Below are positions 4,441 to 8,546 of a stretch of DNA of 8,546 nucleotides, one piece after another. Source of the DNA: Planctomycetota bacterium (GTDB taxonomy: Bacteria; Planctomycetota; Phycisphaerae; FEN-1346). Position 1 is the stretch's first letter, and every line of letters begins with the position of its first letter. The stretch covers positions 1-8,546 of the forward strand of contig JAPLML010000510.1 of NCBI GenBank assembly GCA_026387055.1, read 5' to 3'. The notes below the pieces were generated by a model. It did not search any database. It was given only the letters and a program-made list of their open reading frames with translations, and was not told the DNA's origin. A program made the translations under genes and the position numbers.

Positions 4441-6192
4441 ATGAAGCCTCTGTGGATGGTCGTCCTGTTGGCCGTTGCGGCCGCCGGCCTGGCGGCGGCG
4501 CCTGCGAAGAAGCCGCCATCGCCTGCGCCGGCACCGGCACCCGAGGCCACGGTCGCCCCCGCGCCGGCTCCGGCGAAGGAGGCCAAGCGCGCGACGGCGC
4601 CGGACGCCGCCCCCGCGCCCGAACCCGCGCCTGCGGCGCCGGCCCCGCCGACCGCGGAAGGCCCCCGGCCCCCGGTCGGCATCGAAGACCTCAAGGCCCT
4701 CTTCAAAGAAGCCCCGCTCCTCGTGCAGTTCCAGGCCGAAGCGGTCACGGCCAGGCCGGAGATCGTTCCCCGCTTGGTCTGGGAGGTCCGCGGCCCGGTC
4801 GTTGAAGTCATCAAGGGGAACCTTCTGCCCGGCCGCATCATGCTTCACGTCGATAGCATCATCCGCGTCTTTGACCTCCCGCGCCCGGAAGTCGAGGGCA
4901 AACAGTTCGTGGCGGCCATCAAGCCGCTCTCCGGCGCCCAGGACCGGCGGTTCCAGCTCGTAGGCCAGTACGCCTTCCAGACCGAGAGCCGCGAGGCCGA
5001 CGCCCTGCGGCAACTCGCCAAGAGCGAAGTCGACAGCGGCTCCGGCGGACAAAGCCTCCAACTCGCTGTCCAGTGCGTGGACAGGGCCGACCGCGCGTTC
5101 CCCGTCGCGGGACCCAAGATGATCGAGGTCCGCCTGTCGAACATGGGCACCGACTCCGCCACCTATTTCCAGGCGCCCATCGCGGAGAAGGACGACAAGC
5201 TGTACCTGACGGGCTCCGGCGCGGTCGTCATCCGCGACACCACCGGCCGCCTGGTGCCCGACAAGGGGAACGTCATCCTGGGTCAGGTGCCCCCGCCGCC
5301 GCCGAAGCCGGCGTTCCTCGTGCCGAACGCCAACTTCGTCGAAAACATCGATCTGGCAAAATATTACAATCTACCCGAGGGCCGCTACATCCTGTCGCTG
5401 ACCCTCGCCACGCCCGACCAGCGCGGCCGGATCGTCTCCAACGGGTTCTCGTTCCAGGTGGGGGCGGTGAATCTGCCCGCCGAGCCGGTCAAGCCCAAGG
5501 TTGCGGCCGTCAAGGTGCCCGAGCCCCCGCCGGAGAAGCCGGCGCCCGCGACCGAAGCGTACGTCGCCCAGGCGCCCGCGCCGCCGAAGCCCGCCGCCCC
5601 AGCCGTCGTGGTGCCCGACCCGGCGAGGTACGTCCCCGGCAAGCCGACCGCCGGCCTGGCGGGGTTCCTCAAGCCCGCCAAGGCGAAGTACGCCCTCGGC
5701 GACCCGGTGGACCTGGAGCTGCGCCTCATCAACCAGGGCCAACGGACGCTGGCCATCGACGCCCGCCTGGAGCGGACCCTCACGGTGCAGGTCCAGGAAG
5801 TCGGCGACACCCCGCCGCCGCTGTTCGTCGTCCGCCAGACACCCTGGCCCCCGGACCCCGCCGGCATGCCCGATCAGCGGGCGTACCTGACGGAGGGCGC
5901 CTTCTGGGGTCGCACGCTCAACATCAACACCCTCTACGGCAAGACCCGCGAGGAACTCATCGGCCTGACGCCCGAGACCCTGGCCGCCGGCAAAGAGATC
6001 TCCTACGAGCGGTTCGGCAAGGTCGTGTACGGGTTCCCGAAGCCGGGGTACTACAACGTGACGGCCGTCTACAGCGTCAGCCGCCCGCACACGAACGACG
6101 GCAAGCAGCCGGTCGAGCAGCCCAAGGAGTGGTGGATCGGCGACCTCCAGACCAACACGGTCACCATCCAGATCGGCGAGCCGGGGAAGTAG
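4441..6192 (+). CDS. Secreted Ala/Pro-rich multidomain protein of unknown function
   Basis: 583 residues, no family recognised. Residues 1-20 are a signal peptide (MKPLWMVVLLAVAAAG then LAAA), followed by a low-complexity Ala/Pro linker (21-78). A first globular block (about 79-185) and a second (205-342) contain alternating strands and phrases such as MIEVRLSNMGTDS and LPEGRYILSLTLATP, typical of beta-sandwich (Ig-like) folds. A second Pro/Ala linker (344-402) leads to a third block (404-583) with AKYALGDPVDLELRLINQGQ (414-433) and PGYYNVTAVYSV (535-546), again Ig-like. The protein is probably in the periplasm or on the cell surface. There is no lipobox cysteine or membrane anchor. GGGGAGAG at 4427-4434 is a good ribosome-binding site six bases before the ATG. 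It has its own predicted promoter. The REP array starts two bases after its stop codon. Confidence 0.82.
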   Translation: MKPLWMVVLLAVAAAGLAAAPAKKPPSPAPAPAPEATVAPAPAPAKEAKRATAPDAAPAPEPAPAAPAPPTAEGPRPPVGIEDLKALFKEAPLLVQFQAEAVTARPEIVPRLVWEVRGPVVEVIKGNLLPGRIMLHVDSIIRVFDLPRPEVEGKQFVAAIKPLSGAQDRRFQLVGQYAFQTESREADALRQLAKSEVDSGSGGQSLQLAVQCVDRADRAFPVAGPKMIEVRLSNMGTDSATYFQAPIAEKDDKLYLTGSGAVVIRDTTGRLVPDKGNVILGQVPPPPPKPAFLVPNANFVENIDLAKYYNLPEGRYILSLTLATPDQRGRIVSNGFSFQVGAVNLPAEPVKPKVAAVKVPEPPPEKPAPATEAYVAQAPAPPKPAAPAVVVPDPARYVPGKPTAGLAGFLKPAKAKYALGDPVDLELRLINQGQRTLAIDARLERTLTVQVQEVGDTPPPLFVVRQTPWPPDPAGMPDQRAYLTEGAFWGRTLNINTLYGKTREELIGLTPETLAAGKEISYERFGKVVYGFPKPGYYNVTAVYSVSRPHTNDGKQPVEQPKEWWIGDLQTNTVTIQIGEPGK

Positions 6193-6194
6193 AC

Positions 6195-6412
6195 GGGTGG
6201 CACGGCCACGCGCCGTTGCGTGACCGTGCTGCTCATGCGTGTGAGGCACGCCCTCGGGTGGCACGGCCACGCGCCGTTGCGTGACCGTGCTGCTCATGCG
6301 TGTGAGGCACGCCCTTGGGTGGCACGGCCATGCGCCGTTGCGTGACCGTGCTGCTCATGCGTGTGAGGCACGCCCTCGGGTGGCACGGCCACGCGCCGTT
6401 GCGTGACCGTGC
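6195..6412 (+). repeat. Left REP array: four family A repeats in plus orientation, 61-bp period
   Basis: 35-nt cores start at 6195, 6256, 6317 and 6378, exactly 61 apart, joined by 26-base linkers beginning TGCTCATGCG. The units are nearly identical; the third has two C-to-T changes near its start. Each core can form a 12-bp stem between GCACGGCCACGC and GCGTGACCGTGC with one C-A mismatch and a 6-base loop. The array begins two bases after the secreted-protein stop codon, so its RNA hairpins could protect or end that transcript, though no T-run is present. Bases 6413-6477, between array and RAYT gene, show no clear promoter. Confidence 0.92.
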
Positions 6413-6477
6413 TTGTCTGGAACAGTCGGAGCCATTCCACCCGCGCCAAGGATGGCTCTCCGCGGTGACCATCGCCC

Positions 6478-7053
6478 ATGCTAACCCCGTACGGACACCG
6501 GAAGCGGCGAAAGCGCTACGACCGGCCGGACCACGCGCACTATCTGACCTTCTCCTGCTTTCGGAGCCAGCCTTTCCTGAGAAGCGAGAGGGCGTCCCTC
6601 TGGCTGATCGAGGGAATCGCAGCAGCCAAAGCGAAACACCCCTTTGACCTGTGGGCGTGGGTTTTCATGCCCAATCACGTCCATCTCTTGCTCAGGCCAC
6701 AAGCCGGCACGGCCCTGAAAGACCTGCTCCGTGCCATCAAGGAACCTATCAGCAAACGAGTGTCTTACTGGGTACGGACGAATGCACCCGGCTTCGTGCC
6801 CCGGATGCTCGATGTCAGGTCGGACGGCAGACGCTGTTTGCGCTTCTGGCAATGTGGCGGCGGATATGATCGGAATATCATCTCCGCCGCTGAAGTGTGC
6901 GAGAAGATCGGGTACATCCACAAGAACCCTCTGCGTGCGGGACTCGTTGCGGACCCGAAAGACTGGAAGTGGTCCAGCTTCCTTGCGTGGAAATCGGGTG
7001 TCAACGAGCCGCTGCCGATCGATCGGGAGACTGTGCCGCCTCTGAAGCCATGA
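6478..7053 (+). CDS. REP-associated tyrosine transposase (RAYT, IS200/Y1 HUH superfamily)
   Basis: 191 residues, full length for the family. Y1 HUH transposases nick single-stranded DNA at a hairpin and join to it through a tyrosine; RAYTs act on REP hairpins. Seen: the basic start KRRKRYDRPDHAHYLTFSCF (9-28), metal-binding HVH (His67, Val68, His69) in WVFMPNHVHLLLRP (61-74), FWQCGGGYDRNI (123-134), and YIHKNPLRAGLV (146-157) whose Tyr146 aligns with the catalytic tyrosine of E. coli TnpA-REP. WKWSS (163-167) is the usual C-terminal motif. All key residues are intact, so it is probably active. Family A repeats lie on both sides, the likely substrates; the right array begins 13 bases after the stop. 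No ribosome-binding site stands out near ATG 6478. Confidence 0.92.
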   Translation: MLTPYGHRKRRKRYDRPDHAHYLTFSCFRSQPFLRSERASLWLIEGIAAAKAKHPFDLWAWVFMPNHVHLLLRPQAGTALKDLLRAIKEPISKRVSYWVRTNAPGFVPRMLDVRSDGRRCLRFWQCGGGYDRNIISAAEVCEKIGYIHKNPLRAGLVADPKDWKWSSFLAWKSGVNEPLPIDRETVPPLKP

Positions 7054-7066
7054 CGCACTGCTGGCA

Positions 7067-7223
7067 GCACGGCCACGCAACAGCGCGTGACCGTGCCACC
7101 CACGGGCGTTGCTGGCACTCGTGAGCAGCATGGCCACGCAACAGCGCGTGGCCGTGCCACCCACGGGCGTTGCTGGCACTCGTGAGCAGCATGGCCACGC
7201 AACAGCGCGTGGCCGTGCCACCC
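7067..7223 (-). repeat. Right REP array: three family A repeats in minus orientation, 61-bp period
   Basis: Cores at 7067-7101, 7128-7162 and 7189-7223 are 61 apart and run opposite to the left array. The reverse complement of the first core differs from the left-array core at 3 of 35 positions, and the 26-base linkers agree at about 18 of 26, so both arrays descend from one 61-bp unit. The array ends seven bases before the ribosome-binding site of the helicase gene and would fold in the upstream part of any transcript reading into it. Confidence 0.92.
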
Positions 7224-7229
7224 TACAAT

Positions 7230-7233
7230 GGAG
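7230..7233 (+). promoter_or_regulatory. Ribosome-binding site that decides a GTG start for the helicase
   Basis: GGAG lies eight bases before GTG 7242. The first in-frame ATG (7287) would remove 15 residues and has no comparable site in front of it. Upstream of the GTG the frame runs into repeat DNA. Confidence 0.55.
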
Positions 7234-7241
7234 CACATCAG

Positions 7242-8546
7242 GTGGCCAAAGAACTCGGGCCCTTTGATCGCTTTCTCGCCGACCTGATGGAGGACCGCGG
7301 CTACGCGGGACAGGTGGTCCACGTCAAGTCGACGCCCGCGCGGCCGGCGCGCTTCGCCGATCCGGCGGCGCCGCTGCCGGAGGCGCTGGCGGCGGGCCTG
7401 AAGGCGACCGGCATCAGGCGCCTCTACGTCCACCAGGCCCGGGCCCTCGACCTCGCGCGGCAGGGCAAGGACCTCGTGGTCGTCACCGGCACGGCCAGCG
7501 GCAAGACGATGTGCTACAACCTGCCCGTGCTGGAGCGGCTTTTGGCGGACCCGAAGGCCAAGGCCCTGTACCTCTTTCCGACGAAGGCCCTCGCTCAGGA
7601 CCAGCTCGGGACGCTCAAGCGGTGGGCCGGGGCCGGACCCCAACTCGCCGCCATCCTCCGCCCCGCCACCTACGACGGCGACACGCCGCGCCACAACCGC
7701 CGCAGGATCCGGACCGAGGCCAACGTCATCCTCTCCAACCCCGACATGCTCCACGTGGGCGTGCTGCCGTACCATCCGCGGTGGGCGTCGTTCTTCCAGG
7801 ACCTGCGGTACGTCGTCGTCGACGAGCTGCACCAGTACCACGGCATCTTCGGCTCAAACGTATCGATGGTGATGCGGCGGCTGGCCCGCGTCTGCGCCCA
7901 CTACGGCAGCCGCCCGCAGTTCATCTGCGCGAGTGCCACCATCGCGAACCCCGGCGAACTGGCCGAGGCCGTCACCGGCCGGCCGTGCGAGACGGTGGAC
8001 ACCGACGGCAGCCCGCGCGGGCCGCGCCTGTTTGTCCTCTGGAACCCCCCGCCCTTCGGCGCCGACAGCCTGGCGCGAAAGAGCGCGAGCATGGAGGCCA
8101 CGGACCTCCTGGTGCGGCTGGTCGAGCGCGGCGTCCAGACGATCGTGTTCACGAAGGCCCGCGTGGTGGCCGAGCTCATCTACCGCTACGCCCGCGAGCG
8201 GCTCGAAAAGACAAACAAGGCGCTGGCCGACAAGGTGCGGGCCTACCGCGGCGGGTATCTGCCGGAGGAACGCCGGGCCATCGAGCAGGCGCTCTTCACC
8301 GGCAAGCTCCTCGGCATCGCCTCGACGAACGCCCTGGAGCTCGGCATCGACGTCGGCACGCTCGACGCCTCGATCCTCGTGGGCTTCCCCGGCACCATCG
8401 CGTCGACGTGGCAGCAGGCGGGCCGGGCCGGGCGCGGCCGAGAGCAGGCCCTCACCGTCCTCGTCGCCTACAACGACCCCATCGACCAGTACCTGATGCA
8501 CCACCCCGAGTACTTCTTCGGCCGGCCCGTGGAACAGGGCGTGGTG
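7242..8546 (+). CDS. DExH-box superfamily 2 helicase, MrfA/YprA type, N-terminal 435 residues (runs off the window)
   Basis: An ATP-dependent SF2 helicase with both RecA domains visible. Residues 82-89 are TGTASGKT (Walker A), followed by YNLPVLERLL and LYLFPTKALAQDQ (motif Ia). SNPDMLHVGVLPYH precedes DELH (194-197, Walker B), then SAT (231-233, motif III). In the second domain are FTKARVVAEL, ASTNALELGIDVG (motif V) and QQAGRAGRGRE (from 391, motif VI with arginine finger). The preceding LYVHQ resembles the Q-motif region. This pattern (TASGKT, DELH, SNPDMLH) fits the MrfA/YprA/Hrq1-like group; B. subtilis MrfA acts in mitomycin C damage repair. The C-terminal DUF1998-type cysteine domain that would settle it lies outside the window. 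The start is a GTG supported by GGAG. No good promoter was found between it and the RAYT array. Confidence 0.87.
   Translation, partial: MAKELGPFDRFLADLMEDRGYAGQVVHVKSTPARPARFADPAAPLPEALAAGLKATGIRRLYVHQARALDLARQGKDLVVVTGTASGKTMCYNLPVLERLLADPKAKALYLFPTKALAQDQLGTLKRWAGAGPQLAAILRPATYDGDTPRHNRRRIRTEANVILSNPDMLHVGVLPYHPRWASFFQDLRYVVVDELHQYHGIFGSNVSMVMRRLARVCAHYGSRPQFICASATIANPGELAEAVTGRPCETVDTDGSPRGPRLFVLWNPPPFGADSLARKSASMEATDLLVRLVERGVQTIVFTKARVVAELIYRYARERLEKTNKALADKVRAYRGGYLPEERRAIEQALFTGKLLGIASTNALELGIDVGTLDASILVGFPGTIASTWQQAGRAGRGREQALTVLVAYNDPIDQYLMHHPEYFFGRPVEQGVV

Larger units (their letters stand above)
6195..7223. mobile_element. REPtron-like unit: RAYT gene bracketed by inverted REP arrays
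   Basis: The RAYT gene lies between two arrays of the same 61-bp repeat in opposite orientations, so the 1029-bp unit has inverted ends: GGGTGGCACGGCCACGCGC at the left and its reverse complement at the right. I find no convincing target-site duplication at the borders (GTAGAC on the left, TACAAT on the right). RAYTs are mostly domesticated single-copy genes that mobilise REP sequences rather than themselves, so the unit may be a resident source locus, not a transposon. Confidence 0.7.

Noticed and set aside
4475..6284. Long alternative frames overlapping the secreted protein gene, on both strands
   Set aside because: Their Arg-rich or Gly/Ala-rich low-complexity translations come from the GC-rich codon pattern. 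Only the 4441 frame has a signal peptide, a ribosome-binding site and folded-domain-like sequence.
6195..6412. Left REP hairpins as a factor-independent terminator of the secreted-protein gene
   Set aside because: The stems are suitable but no T-run follows any of them. A role in RNA stability or Rho-linked ending is possible but not shown.
6195..7223. Regular 61-bp repeats with 26-base linkers as CRISPR arrays
   Set aside because: The linkers are nearly identical to each other, the repeats are long self-complementary hairpins, and no cas gene is present. These are REP arrays.
7224..7229. TACAAT as the -10 of a helicase promoter
   Set aside because: Transcription from it would begin downstream of the GGAG ribosome-binding site, and no -35 lies at the right distance because that stretch is repeat DNA.
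6190..7229. Target-site duplication flanking the RAYT unit
   Set aside because: The bases beside the two outer repeat ends do not match convincingly, so transposition of the whole unit is not supported by the borders.

Overview
The window is high-GC bacterial DNA. A secreted ThuA-domain protein, an Ala/Pro-rich secreted protein of unknown function, a bacterial QTMAN-type glycosyltransferase and many palindromic repeats together suggest a Planctomycetota (Phycisphaerae-like) genome. That placement is an inference from gene content; there is no rRNA or other marker gene here.

Layout. On the minus strand, reading leftward from about 1385, lie a predicted promoter, a 20-bp perfect palindrome, a secreted ThuA-domain gene (1281-397), a 25-codon ORF (253-176) and the start of a probable rhomboid protease that leaves the window at base 1. 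On the plus strand are a tRNA-queuosine mannosyltransferase-like gene (1678-2823), mutY (2921-4258), a secreted protein of unknown function (4441-6192), a REP-associated tyrosine transposase (RAYT, 6478-7053) and the first 435 codons of an MrfA/YprA-type DExH helicase (7242-8546, runs off the end). No tRNA, rRNA or CRISPR was found.

The standout is a REP/RAYT system. A 35-nt repeat that starts GGGTGGCACGG and folds into a 12-bp stem occurs twelve times, six in each orientation. Four plus copies (6195-6412) and three minus copies (7067-7223) form tandem arrays with exactly the same 61-bp period on either side of the RAYT gene, in inverted orientation. Opposed pairs sit at 1418-1502 and inside mutY at 3518-3607, with one further copy at 3621-3655. 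Compensatory changes in the stem support selection on the folded form.

The repeats enter genes. mutY carries about 63 extra codons, made almost wholly of repeat DNA, just before its iron-sulphur cluster motif, yet its frame is open and its catalytic residues are kept. The mannosyltransferase has an in-frame hairpin of eight codons. At least three other palindrome families are present (2863-2952, 1508-1587, 3483-3508), so the region looks like a hot spot for several small non-autonomous palindromic elements.

The cellular genes are mostly unrelated housekeeping or surface functions: DNA repair (MutY and the helicase), tRNA modification, and two exported proteins. The mannosyltransferase and mutY are close and co-directional and may be co-transcribed. 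Three predicted promoters share a -10 of the form TANACT.
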